Source: Anaerolineales bacterium
GTDB taxonomy: Bacteria > Chloroflexota > Anaerolineae > Anaerolineales > E44-bin32
DNA: 64,000 nucleotides
Assembly: GCA_029210945.1 (NCBI GenBank)
Contig: JARGGH010000016.1
Location: forward strand, 1 to 64,000
Reading direction: 5' to 3'
Part shown: piece after piece, positions 18,059-26,069 of the stretch
How the letters are laid out: the number at the start of each line of letters is the position of its first letter
Position numbering within the stretch: position 1 is the stretch's first letter
Translations under genes and position numbers: made by a program
Notes under the pieces: generated by a model
The model's database searches: none
Seen by the model: only the letters and a program-made list of their open reading frames with translations
Told to the model about the DNA's origin: nothing

Positions 18059-20563
18059 CTAAGGCAGCGGCAAACCACCCTTGGCCCGCACCATCATGTA
18101 GGCCGCCCAGGCACGGTCCAGCAGATCCTCGGGGCAGAAAGCCAGCGGATCCTCAGAGCAGGGTGGGAGAATTTCTTCGTTGTAAGCCGCTTCCACCCAG
18201 CCAGCGTACCATGCTTCTGGATCCACATCAGTCAATAGGCCTGTTGGAGCTGGCGGTTGGTAATCAACGCCGTTCTTGACTCGTAGGAAGAAGACCGATC
18301 CTTCAGCCCGGGTGTGTTGATTATCAGGGCAATACATCAGTGGATCGGTATTGCATCCAGCCGTGAAACCGTCAGCCCAGAGGGACTCGATCCAGCCGTA
18401 ACCCCAAAAAGCGCTTGCGACGTCGGTGAAAGTGGCCGTTTCTGGCGGCGGATAGGGCGGGTCTGGGATGTTGCCATACTGCCCGCGCAGGACAAATACG
18501 GAGGATTCAGCGCGGTTCAGGATATTGTCCGGACAGTAGAGGCGTGGCTCGGCCGAGCAGCCAGCGACGTAGCCGGCGTCGAAGAGAGCGTTGATCTGCT
18601 CGTAAGCCCAGTGGTCGTGAGGCACATCGGCGAAGACGGGAGTGGGCGTGGCTGTAGGCGTGACGGGCGTGTTCGTCGGCGTAGCAGTCGCTGTTACCGT
18701 AGCTGTTGCAGTCGCCGTCTGGGTCGGCGTCGGCGGGGGAACGTACCAGACGGTATCCAGGCTCCACTCGGGGCCGTTGATCGCGCCGCCGTATATCCGA
18801 TTGCCGTCGCTGGGACCACCGGCAGCGCCGGAGGTATCGCGGATCAGGTTGCCATAGCCCTCGTTCAAGTTGTACAGCGCAAGGGTGTCTGGATCGGTCA
18901 CAAAGGGGTCAACCGGCGGCGTGAAGTCAGCACTGTAGCGCAGCATGTTCGAGAAGCGGAATTCGTCCAGCCAGCCGTTGAACGAAGGGCTGCTCTCCGC
19001 CCGGCGGTGCTTCTCGGCGCCGATCGTCAGCAGCGGGTCGTAATTGGCGCAATCGGCGGTCCCCGCCGGCCCACACATGCTCGGCGGGTCATAATCATCC
19101 GGATAGGAGATGTCGCCATCCGGACCATCCGCCTCAGCTTCCAGGATGCCATCCACGAACAACCACAGATAGCCGTCTGTAAACCTGCGCTGCACGGCAA
19201 TGTGGTGCCAATCGCCATCGGCGATGCTCGAGACGCCGCAGAGGGTGAGATCCCCCGTCCCGTCACCGGATGCACCAAACACGACCCGGCCGTTCGCCAT
19301 CGATACGCCGTATTTGCGGTCCTGCTCGAAGCGATCACGATCGAGGATCATGTTTCCGAACAGCCAATCCTGATTCTCGCCGCACGTCACCGCCGGCGCG
19401 GCGTTCTCGCCAGGTGTGGCTTTCAGCCACCATTCGATCGTGAAATCGCCGGCGCCGATGTCGACCGGCGGGCCGGGATCGGATGTCGCCGGATCGTCGA
19501 CGGCGATCACAACCCGGTTCTCCGTATCGTTGTACACGCCATCGAAGCGTAGCGAGAAACCGCCGGGAGGGTCCCAGATCGTGCTTAGCTGCGTATTCTC
19601 ATAGAAATGAAAGAGGATCTCATCCCAGGTCCAGCCATTCAACGCCATGTCGCGCGATTCATACTGCCCCATGCAGTCGCTGCTGCCGCACTGGCTTACG
19701 TAGGCGCGATATTGCGTCTGGATCAGTGTATCATTGCGCGTCAGGCGCCAGTTCCAGGTGTCATCGACCGCCTGGTTGGTGCTGGCGTAGGAGACCGCCG
19801 GGTTGTAGACCTGGTCGCAGGTGCTGTCATAAACGTCGGCGTCGTCCCATTTGCCGCCCTGTGCGATCCAGTACCAGGCGTACATCTTGACTGCCATCGC
19901 TCCCGAGCGGAGCGACTCCCACGGCCAGGAGGAAACCCACTCATTCGGGAGCACATGCTTGACGTAGTCCTTGAAATCGATCATTTCCACCGTGTACGGC
20001 CGCTCGAGGTCGCAGTAGGCATAGCCGGTAACCCGCACCCGTATCGTCTCCGGGATGGGGATGTCCTCCGCACCGCCCAGAGCCTGGAGCATGCTGATGA
20101 CGTCCGATTCGGCTGCAAAACCCGCCGGCCGTTCGTTCGAAGGGGGCGGCACGATTATCGTCACCGGCTCATCTTTCAATCCGGCTTCCAGGATGAGCGT
20201 CTCCTCGACGAGCAAACGGGCGCCCTCCAGGCGCCACTCTCCATAACCGCTCGCACTGATCCGGACGGTGAGTTCGGTAACTGTCTGCGCCGGTGAAAGG
20301 CCATGCCATCCGAAGGAGCCGTCGCCTCCCGTCGTCGTGCTCAGCCCGAGCTCGATGACCTCGACGCGCGCCCCCGCCACCGGTGCGCCGGTCTGTGCGT
20401 CCGTCACGCTGCCTTCGATGTTGGTGGGCGGTGCAGACTGGACCAGGAGCGGGATGGCCCCCGCAACGATCACCGCTGCACCGATAAACAACGCCTTCCT
20501 GACGTTGAAGCGGATGGCCGTCCAGTTCTTAATCAGTGGAAAGGACCTCTTGAGATTTCGCAT
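18059..20563 (-). CDS. Exported SpoIID-like/LamG protein with SLH module
   Basis: An 834-residue protein. N-terminal signal or anchor at about 22-44, then a carboxypeptidase-regulatory-like beta domain at about 48-130 (IEGSVTDAQTGAPVAGARVEV). A SpoIID/LytB-like domain spans about 175-340: VEMIDFKDYVKHVLPNEW, the SLRSGAMAVKMYAWYW helix and a late SQCGSSDCMGQ. SpoIID is a peptidoglycan glycosylase in sporulation and its relatives occur in exported proteins. A LamG domain follows (about 345-610), then a Thr/Pro linker and three SLH repeats. Its LamG-linker-SLH half matches the neighbouring M23-like protein. Confidence 0.8.
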   Translation of the reverse strand: MRNLKRSFPLIKNWTAIRFNVRKALFIGAAVIVAGAIPLLVQSAPPTNIEGSVTDAQTGAPVAGARVEVIELGLSTTTGGDGSFGWHGLSPAQTVTELTVRISASGYGEWRLEGARLLVEETLILEAGLKDEPVTIIVPPPSNERPAGFAAESDVISMLQALGGAEDIPIPETIRVRVTGYAYCDLERPYTVEMIDFKDYVKHVLPNEWVSSWPWESLRSGAMAVKMYAWYWIAQGGKWDDADVYDSTCDQVYNPAVSYASTNQAVDDTWNWRLTRNDTLIQTQYRAYVSQCGSSDCMGQYESRDMALNGWTWDEILFHFYENTQLSTIWDPPGGFSLRFDGVYNDTENRVVIAVDDPATSDPGPPVDIGAGDFTIEWWLKATPGENAAPAVTCGENQDWLFGNMILDRDRFEQDRKYGVSMANGRVVFGASGDGTGDLTLCGVSSIADGDWHHIAVQRRFTDGYLWLFVDGILEAEADGPDGDISYPDDYDPPSMCGPAGTADCANYDPLLTIGAEKHRRAESSPSFNGWLDEFRFSNMLRYSADFTPPVDPFVTDPDTLALYNLNEGYGNLIRDTSGAAGGPSDGNRIYGGAINGPEWSLDTVWYVPPPTPTQTATATATVTATATPTNTPVTPTATPTPVFADVPHDHWAYEQINALFDAGYVAGCSAEPRLYCPDNILNRAESSVFVLRGQYGNIPDPPYPPPETATFTDVASAFWGYGWIESLWADGFTAGCNTDPLMYCPDNQHTRAEGSVFFLRVKNGVDYQPPAPTGLLTDVDPEAWYAGWVEAAYNEEILPPCSEDPLAFCPEDLLDRAWAAYMMVRAKGGLPLP
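18062..18634 (-). repeat. SLH module, copy 3 of 3 (inside the SpoIID-like gene)
   Basis: Three SLH-like repeats with paired Cys. The first repeat, FADVPHDHWAYEQINALFDA, is closer to copy 1 than to its neighbour copy 2, so the copies may have exchanged sequence by gene conversion. Confidence 0.85.
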
Positions 20564-20887
20564 GAATGTTTCGATATACCAACCCTGATCGAATGATTGC
20601 CTGCGGCAAAAGAACGAGATCCGTTGGGTCTCTGAGACATGCCCATAGTCTTTCTGGAATAGGTGAATCTGTCAAGGGGGCAATGGTACCGGGGCAAGGG
20701 ATTCGGGATTGGGAAATCAGGGATTAGGTTAGGTAGGCAATCGGGCTTTATCGTCTGCCAGCTGTCGCCGGCACCGAAGGCTTGCCTTCGGACTCCACAT
20801 TTTGGGTGACCATACCGATTCGCCCCTGGAGACCGTGGGGACGGCCTTCGCGAGTGCCCTGATCCCAAATCCCTGATCACTACCCCT
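20564..20887. other. Intergenic stretch without recognisable gene
   Basis: About 320 bases between the divergent SpoIID-like gene and the metK promoter. A minus-strand open frame crosses it, but its composition does not look coding. There is a T-poor, GGGATT-rich patch around 20700-20750 and no clear hairpin, tRNA or repeat. Confidence 0.5.
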
Positions 20888-20916
20888 TTGACGCATCCCT
20901 CACCCCGTGATATCAT
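20888..20916 (+). promoter_or_regulatory. Promoter of the metK transcript
   Basis: TTGACG (20888-20893) and TATCAT (20911-20916) are separated by 17 bases, a good housekeeping-sigma pattern. Transcription would begin near 20923, about 25 bases before the SAM riboswitch. Confidence 0.7.
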
Positions 20917-20947
20917 ACCGGCCTATAAGTTAAATCGCCCCTAGGCG

Positions 20948-21051
<104 letters not shown>

Positions 21052-21072
21052 GGTGGCCACGATGTATTTTGG

Positions 21073-21102
21073 TGCCCCTTCTCACATTTGAAGGGGCATT
21101 TT
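21073..21102 (+). terminator. Riboswitch-controlled intrinsic terminator
   Basis: TGCCCCTTC and GAAGGGGCA form a nine-base stem with an eight-base loop, followed by TTTT at 21099-21102. It lies 16 bases before the metK start and after the SAM-I aptamer, the usual expression platform. Confidence 0.85.
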
Positions 21103-21118
21103 CATACTGGAGGTCACT

Positions 21119-22357
21119 ATGAGCCTGACGTTTCGCACGTCACCAAAAACAGTCTTCACTTCCGAATCGGTCACCGAAGGCCACCCCGATAAGCTCTGCG
21201 ACCAGCTTTCCGACGCGGTGCTCGACGCCTGCCTGGAGCAGGATCCCAAATCGCGCGTCGCCTGCGAAGTCGCCACCAAGACCGGCTTTGTGCTGCTGAT
21301 GGGCGAGATCACGACGAAGGCACAGTTCGATTACGACGAGCTGGCACGCAGTGTGATCAACGAGATCGGCTACGACAGCAGCGAAAAAGGATTTGATGGT
21401 AGAACCTGCGGTGTGCAGGTCGCCATCGCCAAACAGAGCGGCGACATCGCCCAGGGCGTGAACCAGTCGCTCGAGACGCGTGAAGAAAACGATGTGAGCG
21501 ATGAAGAAGTCGAGACGCTCGGCGCCGGCGACCAGGGCATGATGTTCGGTTACGCCACCAACGAAACCGAAACGCTCATGCCGATGCCGATCCACCTCGC
21601 CCACCGGCTCACTCGCCGTCTTGCCGAAGTGCGCAAGCAGGGCATCCTGCCCTGGGTGTGGCCTGATGGGAAATCACAGGTCACCGTCGAGTACAACTAC
21701 GGCAAACCCAACCGCGTGGATACCGTGCTGATCAGCACGCAGCATGCGCCGGAAGTTGACAACGACACGATCCGTGAAGCGATCATCGAGGAAGTCATCA
21801 ACCCCTCGCTCCCCCCGGACATGGTCGATGAAGCCCTGAAGATCTACGTCAACCCGACTGGCCGTTTCGTCGTCGGCGGACCGCTCGGCGATTCGGGCGT
21901 GACCGGGCGCAAGATCATCGTCGATACCTACGGCGGCATGGGCCGTCACGGCGGCGGGTGCTTCAGCGGTAAGGACCCGACGAAGGTCGATCGCTCGGGC
22001 GCTTACGCCGCCCGCTGGGTGGCCAAGCACATCGTGGCAGCCGGTTTAGCGGATAGCTGTGAAATCCAGGTGGCGTACGCGATTGGCGTTTCACACCCGC
22101 TCTCCGTTTTCGTCGAGACATTCGGCACCGGGCAGCTTCCCGATGGGAAGATCAGCCAGCTCGTGGAGGAGATCTTCGATCTGCGCCCCGGCGCGATCAT
22201 CCGGGATCTGAAACTGCGCCAGCCGATCTACCGCTCGGTTGCCTCCTACGGGCACTTCGGGCGGGAGGATCTGGATCTGCCCTGGGAACAGCTGACCAAG
22301 CTGGATGAGCTGCAGGCGGCAGCCGGCGTTTCCGGCAAGGTTGCACAATCCGCCTGA
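21119..22357 (+). CDS. metK: S-adenosylmethionine synthetase
   Basis: Makes S-adenosylmethionine from methionine and ATP. Clear motifs: [16 protein letters not shown] near residue 20, [12 protein letters not shown] near residue 137, and the glycine-rich [20 protein letters not shown] near residue 280. The 412-residue product is slightly longer than the common 380-400 forms. GGAGG lies five bases before the ATG. The gene stands alone under a SAM-I riboswitch, so its product should feed back on its own transcription. Confidence 0.97.
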   Translation: MSLTFRTSPKTVFTSESVTEGHPDKLCDQLSDAVLDACLEQDPKSRVACEVATKTGFVLLMGEITTKAQFDYDELARSVINEIGYDSSEKGFDGRTCGVQVAIAKQSGDIAQGVNQSLETREENDVSDEEVETLGAGDQGMMFGYATNETETLMPMPIHLAHRLTRRLAEVRKQGILPWVWPDGKSQVTVEYNYGKPNRVDTVLISTQHAPEVDNDTIREAIIEEVINPSLPPDMVDEALKIYVNPTGRFVVGGPLGDSGVTGRKIIVDTYGGMGRHGGGCFSGKDPTKVDRSGAYAARWVAKHIVAAGLADSCEIQVAYAIGVSHPLSVFVETFGTGQLPDGKISQLVEEIFDLRPGAIIRDLKLRQPIYRSVASYGHFGREDLDLPWEQLTKLDELQAAAGVSGKVAQSA

Positions 22358-22381
22358 CATCAAGATCCCTGATGGAACCGA

Positions 22382-22415
22382 ATCTCCAGCGCAGCTTATG
22401 TGCTGGAGATTTTTT
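22382..22415 (+). terminator. Intrinsic terminator after metK
   Basis: ATCTCCAGC and GCTGGAGAT form a nine-base stem around an 11-base loop, followed by six T at 22410-22415, 25 bases after the metK stop. Confidence 0.85.
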
Positions 22416-22586
22416 CATCTTCAGATGATAGGCGATTTATAATTGATGCCTGATGATCTTGTCCTCCCGGCCGATCTGTAGCAATCCGTAGGGGCGACCG
22501 GCCGGTCGCCCCTATCGCCAAGGTGCAATCGATTGATTGGCGTGGGATATGAAATTCGGGAGACTGATGGGGACTGAGGAAATAGC

Positions 22587-22883
22587 ATGGACATCGATGA
22601 ACTCACCTCGGAAATGAATCGCTTCGTCGAGGCGAAGGGCTGGTACGCGCCGGATTCGCCCAGGCCGCAGACGGCTGAAAACCTTGCGAAATCACTCATT
22701 CTGGAGGCGGGCGAGGTGCTCGAACACTTCCAATGGGATCCTTCTCTAGTGGATGTTGAAGCTTTGCAGGGGGAACTGGCCGATGTCTTCCTGTATACGC
22801 TGCAGCTCGCAAGCGTCCTGTCGATCGATCTCGAAGAAGCCGCTCTTTCGAAGTTGAAGTCCAATTATGATCGCTCGTGGTAA
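22587..22883 (+). CDS. MazG-like nucleotide pyrophosphohydrolase
   Basis: A 98-residue all-alpha NTP pyrophosphatase of the short MazG-like group, probably hydrolysing a non-canonical or deoxy-NTP to the monophosphate. The metal-binding pattern is visible as SLILEAGEVLEHFQW (ExxE) near residue 40 and ELADVFLY (ExxD) near residue 68. A GGGGACTGAGG purine-rich stretch lies upstream of the ATG. It overlaps the phosphoesterase gene by 17 bases. Confidence 0.85.
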   Translation: MDIDELTSEMNRFVEAKGWYAPDSPRPQTAENLAKSLILEAGEVLEHFQWDPSLVDVEALQGELADVFLYTLQLASVLSIDLEEAALSKLKSNYDRSW

Positions 22884-23487
22884 CCGCAGGAGGGTGCTTG
22901 CACTGAGCGATCAGACCGTCCCGTACGTCTACAGCCCGGCGGTAAAAGAGCGTTTCGGCGACGTCGATTTCATCGCCGGTTGTGGAGATTTACCGCGCGA
23001 TTACCTGGAGTATGTGGTTTCACTCCTGGATAGACCTTTGTTCTACGTTCCGGGCAATCACGACCCTGATGATTATCACGTGCCTGGAGGGCAATCTGTA
23101 GATGGGGCTTTCGCCAGGCACGAAAGTCTGTTGATCGCCGGCGCCGGGGGCAGTATCCGCTACAAACCCCCTGGACTGCACCAGTACACACAGCGTCAGA
23201 TGTACCAGCGCGTGCTTATGATGCTGCCGCGCATGCTGATTCGCCGTCTGACCCGCGGCAGGGGGGTCGATCTTTTCATCGCCCACGCATCTCCTTTCGG
23301 TGTGCAGGATGCCCGGGACCCCGCGCATATCGGCTTCAAAGCCTTTCACGGCGTCATCCGTCTCGCCCGGCCGCGCTATTTCATACACGGTCATACCCAC
23401 ATTCACAGGAATCTGGAGCGATCGGAGACGCAGGTTGGTGATACCTGCGTCGTGAATGTTTACCCTGAGCGCCTGGTCGAATGGTGA
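22867..23487 (+). CDS. Calcineurin-like metallophosphoesterase
   Basis: Predicted two-metal phosphohydrolase of unknown substrate. The motif series is present: LALSDQTVP (first Asp, with the usual DxH histidine replaced), GCGDLP, YVPGNHD, FIAHASPFG and FIHGHTHIHRN. The product has 206 residues. It overlaps the MazG-like gene, which suggests joint translation; both would act on nucleotides or small phosphates, but this is inference. Confidence 0.85.
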   Translation: MIARGNRRRVLALSDQTVPYVYSPAVKERFGDVDFIAGCGDLPRDYLEYVVSLLDRPLFYVPGNHDPDDYHVPGGQSVDGAFARHESLLIAGAGGSIRYKPPGLHQYTQRQMYQRVLMMLPRMLIRRLTRGRGVDLFIAHASPFGVQDARDPAHIGFKAFHGVIRLARPRYFIHGHTHIHRNLERSETQVGDTCVVNVYPERLVEW

Positions 23488-23560
23488 GAGAGACGCAGCG
23501 GCATGCGGTCTCGGTCGATTACAATGAGACGAGATTAACGCCGGGTGCGACATATTGTCA

Positions 23561-24664
23561 ATGAGCGGTGGGATCATGGAAGATGCTCAAGAAAACCCGT
23601 TTGCCATCACGTCCGCAGAATGGTCCTGGCCATTTGGCCTGTCAGAGGTGACCTTCGGCCTGCGCCGTCATTTCAACGATACGTCATTGAATGTGGAGGG
23701 GATAGAGCTGATCGGGCTTCCGGACAGGCGGCCATCGATTGGCCGTGTGCGCGCTATCAAGGTTGATTTCATGCGCAGTGGAAGCAGACATTCGTGTGAA
23801 CTCGTCGTGAAGGAACCACAGGGGACCACGCGCACTGGTCTGGCCGGTGCAGGTAAACGGGAAGTGGGTCTCTACGAATCACTCGCCGAGCACCTCCCGA
23901 TTAGGACGCCCCGGATGCTGGTCGGCTCTCCGCTCGGTGATTGGTTGATCCTTGAGTTGATCGAACAGGTTAAAGACCCCTCGGCGTGGGGGGCAGACGA
24001 TTACCGGGAAGCGATCGATCAGCTTTCGTCGCTGCACGATCGCTTCTGGTCACTGGATGTGGATCTGGGGACGTTTCCCTGGTTGAGCCATCCACTTACC
24101 GCCGACTTCGATGTGCATCGAACCGCCGCTTACCAAGGCCTGGAGCGCATTCGCGAATCGGGGAGACCCGCAGCGTTTGCCGATCAGGTCGATCGCATGG
24201 AATTGTTGGAACGATTAATTAGTTCAGCCGATCGCATTGTCGAACCCCTCCAGCGTGAGACCCACACCTTGCTGCACGGGGATTATTGGCCCGGCAACAT
24301 CGCGGCCACCGCAGATGGAAGACAGCTGGTCTACGACTGGCAGCTGGCCGGGGTGGGACCGGGGGTGATGGATCTACTCGCATTTGTCTATAAAAGCCTG
24401 TGGTGGTTTGAAGCGCTCCCGATCGATCCGGATGAGCTCGTCGAACGATATCGGAGGAGGATCGCTGAAATGACCGGGATGACCTGGGATCAGGAAGATT
24501 GGTCAACCTTATGGGACCATACCTTGATGTGGCGCTTCGTTCAAGAATGGATCGATCTGCTCGCGGTGACCCCGGAACCACTCTTAGAGACCTGGGCTGA
24601 GCGTCTGGAGTCTGTCTGGCTCGACCCTGTGCGGCAGGCTGCAGAGCGCAGGCTTAAATCTTAG
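23561..24664 (+). CDS. APH-like phosphotransferase family protein
   Basis: Protein-kinase-like fold enzyme of the aminoglycoside/choline kinase superfamily. The catalytic loop is LLHGDYWPGNI (HGDxxxxN) near residue 245 and the metal-binding motif is VYDWQLAGVGPGVMDL. About 367 residues. Two ATGs (23561, 23576) and an upstream TTG are possible starts; 23561 is a compromise without a clear ribosome binding site. The family covers many small-molecule kinases, so antibiotic resistance should not be inferred. Confidence 0.75.
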   Translation: MSGGIMEDAQENPFAITSAEWSWPFGLSEVTFGLRRHFNDTSLNVEGIELIGLPDRRPSIGRVRAIKVDFMRSGSRHSCELVVKEPQGTTRTGLAGAGKREVGLYESLAEHLPIRTPRMLVGSPLGDWLILELIEQVKDPSAWGADDYREAIDQLSSLHDRFWSLDVDLGTFPWLSHPLTADFDVHRTAAYQGLERIRESGRPAAFADQVDRMELLERLISSADRIVEPLQRETHTLLHGDYWPGNIAATADGRQLVYDWQLAGVGPGVMDLLAFVYKSLWWFEALPIDPDELVERYRRRIAEMTGMTWDQEDWSTLWDHTLMWRFVQEWIDLLAVTPEPLLETWAERLESVWLDPVRQAAERRLKS

Positions 24665-24690
24665 ATCGGCCAGGACGGATCGATGCCACC

Positions 24691-25464
24691 ATGCCGGCGA
24701 TAAACCCATCTGTGCTCGACAAGAAAATTCAGACGATCTTTGATCGCCCGCTGGATACGGATGCGTTTCCCGGGGAGATCCATGCGCTCCTGAGCTTTTA
24801 TGCCGATCGGACGAAGCGCTCGACAGCGGCAACCGCCACGCAGGAGTCGGCAGATCTGTTGCACGTTCCTGCTGCAGTACTGCGCGCCTTATGCACCAAG
24901 ATTCACCAGCGCGGCCAGCGTGAGGGGGATCGCTGGCTTGATGCGGCGGAGCGGCTATGGGCTTCGGGGCTGCGCGAGATGCGGCAGGTTAGCATTTGTT
25001 TGCTCAGCGAAGCTCCGGCCGAGTCGACGCTTGAAACGGCGGGAAGATGGGCTGCCGGATGTGACGATCCGCTCGTCCTGCAGGCACTGGCGGCAGAAGG
25101 TTTGCGCTCCTGGCGTGAATCTGAGCCCGAAAAGGTGTACGCAAGCGCCGTAAACTGGCTTGCAAATGAAGCGACGCGCGCCTTCGGACTGATGGCGCTT
25201 CAGCGCCTTATTGAAGAGAATTCTTTCGATAATCTGCCGTCGATCTTTAACGCCCTCGTCGGGCTGCCGTCGACTGTGCGCGGGTTTCAGCAGCAATCGC
25301 TCCTGTCGCTCATGGAAGCGCTTGCAGAACGGTCCCCGGCAGAGACGACCGCTTTCCTGCTTGATGAGCTATCCCCGGATGATCACCGAGCGGCGCGTCT
25401 TGTACGTGCGGCTCTGGATGCATTTCCTGCACCCTTTCAAGCACAGCTTCGCCAGGCTTTATGA
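24691..25464 (+). CDS. Helical-repeat protein of unknown function
   Basis: The 257-residue product is rich in Ala, Leu, Glu and Arg with repeated amphipathic helices (for example LRALCTKIHQRGQ, WLDAAERLWASGLREMRQVSICLLSE, LQALAAEGLRSWRESEPEKVYASAVNWL). This pattern resembles HEAT-like DNA-alkylation-repair (AlkD-like) proteins; the assignment is tentative because no catalytic motif can be named. It follows the kinase-like gene by 26 bases. Confidence 0.6.
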   Translation: MPAINPSVLDKKIQTIFDRPLDTDAFPGEIHALLSFYADRTKRSTAATATQESADLLHVPAAVLRALCTKIHQRGQREGDRWLDAAERLWASGLREMRQVSICLLSEAPAESTLETAGRWAAGCDDPLVLQALAAEGLRSWRESEPEKVYASAVNWLANEATRAFGLMALQRLIEENSFDNLPSIFNALVGLPSTVRGFQQQSLLSLMEALAERSPAETTAFLLDELSPDDHRAARLVRAALDAFPAPFQAQLRQAL

Positions 25465-25484
25465 TCTGGATAGCCTTTCCCATC

Positions 25485-25493
25485 TGGTATAAT
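25485..25493 (+). promoter_or_regulatory. Extended -10 promoter of rpsO
   Basis: TGG-TATAAT gives an extended -10 element (TGnTATAAT). No good -35 box is seen at the right distance. It lies about 80 bases before rpsO and just after the preceding stop codon. Confidence 0.6.
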
Positions 25494-25574
25494 AGCTGGA
25501 AATTGACTAGACCGACGTGCGGTTTCTGTGTGCAGTAGACTACGCGTTGGGTGACCTGCAGAGGAGCAGAAGTC

Positions 25575-25847
25575 ATGGGATTGACAAAAGAAGAAAAGAC
25601 AGAGGTTATCGGTGAATTCCATCGTCATGATGGTGACACCGGCTCGCCGGAAGTTCAGGTTGCTATACTCTCGCGTCGCATCGAGCAGCTTACGGACCAT
25701 CTGCGGCAGCATAAGCACGATGAATCATCTCGCCGCGGACTGCTCAAGATGGTCGGACGGCGCAGAAAACTGCTGAATTACATCAAGAATCAAGATGCAG
25801 CTTCATACCTGGAGCTAACCAATACCCTGGGTATTCGACGCAAATGA
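25575..25847 (+). CDS. rpsO: 30S ribosomal protein S15
   Basis: Binds 16S rRNA in the platform of the small subunit. The conserved blocks [41 protein letters not shown] and [13 protein letters not shown] are all present in 90 residues, the normal length. GAGGAG lies nine bases before the ATG at 25575. It precedes pnp, the common rpsO-pnp order. Confidence 0.97.
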   Translation: MGLTKEEKTEVIGEFHRHDGDTGSPEVQVAILSRRIEQLTDHLRQHKHDESSRRGLLKMVGRRRKLLNYIKNQDAASYLELTNTLGIRRK

Positions 25848-25857
25848 ACGAGGAACA

Positions 25858-25898
25858 ACGAGCAGGTGGGCAGGCAAACACTTGCTCGTCTTGCTTTT
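25858..25898 (+). terminator. Hairpin between rpsO and pnp
   Basis: ACGAGCAGGTG (25858-25868) pairs with CACTTGCTCGT (25879-25889) with one G-T pair, followed by CTTGCTTTT. It could be a partial terminator or an RNase processing site, as seen between these genes in other bacteria. Confidence 0.5.
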
Positions 25899-26069
25899 GA
25901 ATTGAAGCAGGCTGGAATAAACAGCCTGCATAGAACCAATCTTATAGGAAGCACCTGGCCGTTTCTGTCGGGTTAGGTATTGGAGAAAGCCCATCAGCAG
26001 CTTGTCGAAGCGCTGACGGTCCCTCTCCAGTCCCTGACCCACACGTTCCACGGTGCGGGAGGGATTTTG

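Noticed and set aside
18314..19552. Long plus-strand open frame of 412 codons opposite the SpoIID-like gene
   Set aside because: It mirrors the high-GC coding frame on the minus strand. Its similarity to a frame at 15018-16016 only reflects the duplicated LamG-SLH coding DNA.
20533..20916. Minus-strand open frame in the gap before metK
   Set aside because: It overlaps the SpoIID-like start and the metK promoter, and its composition is not protein-like.
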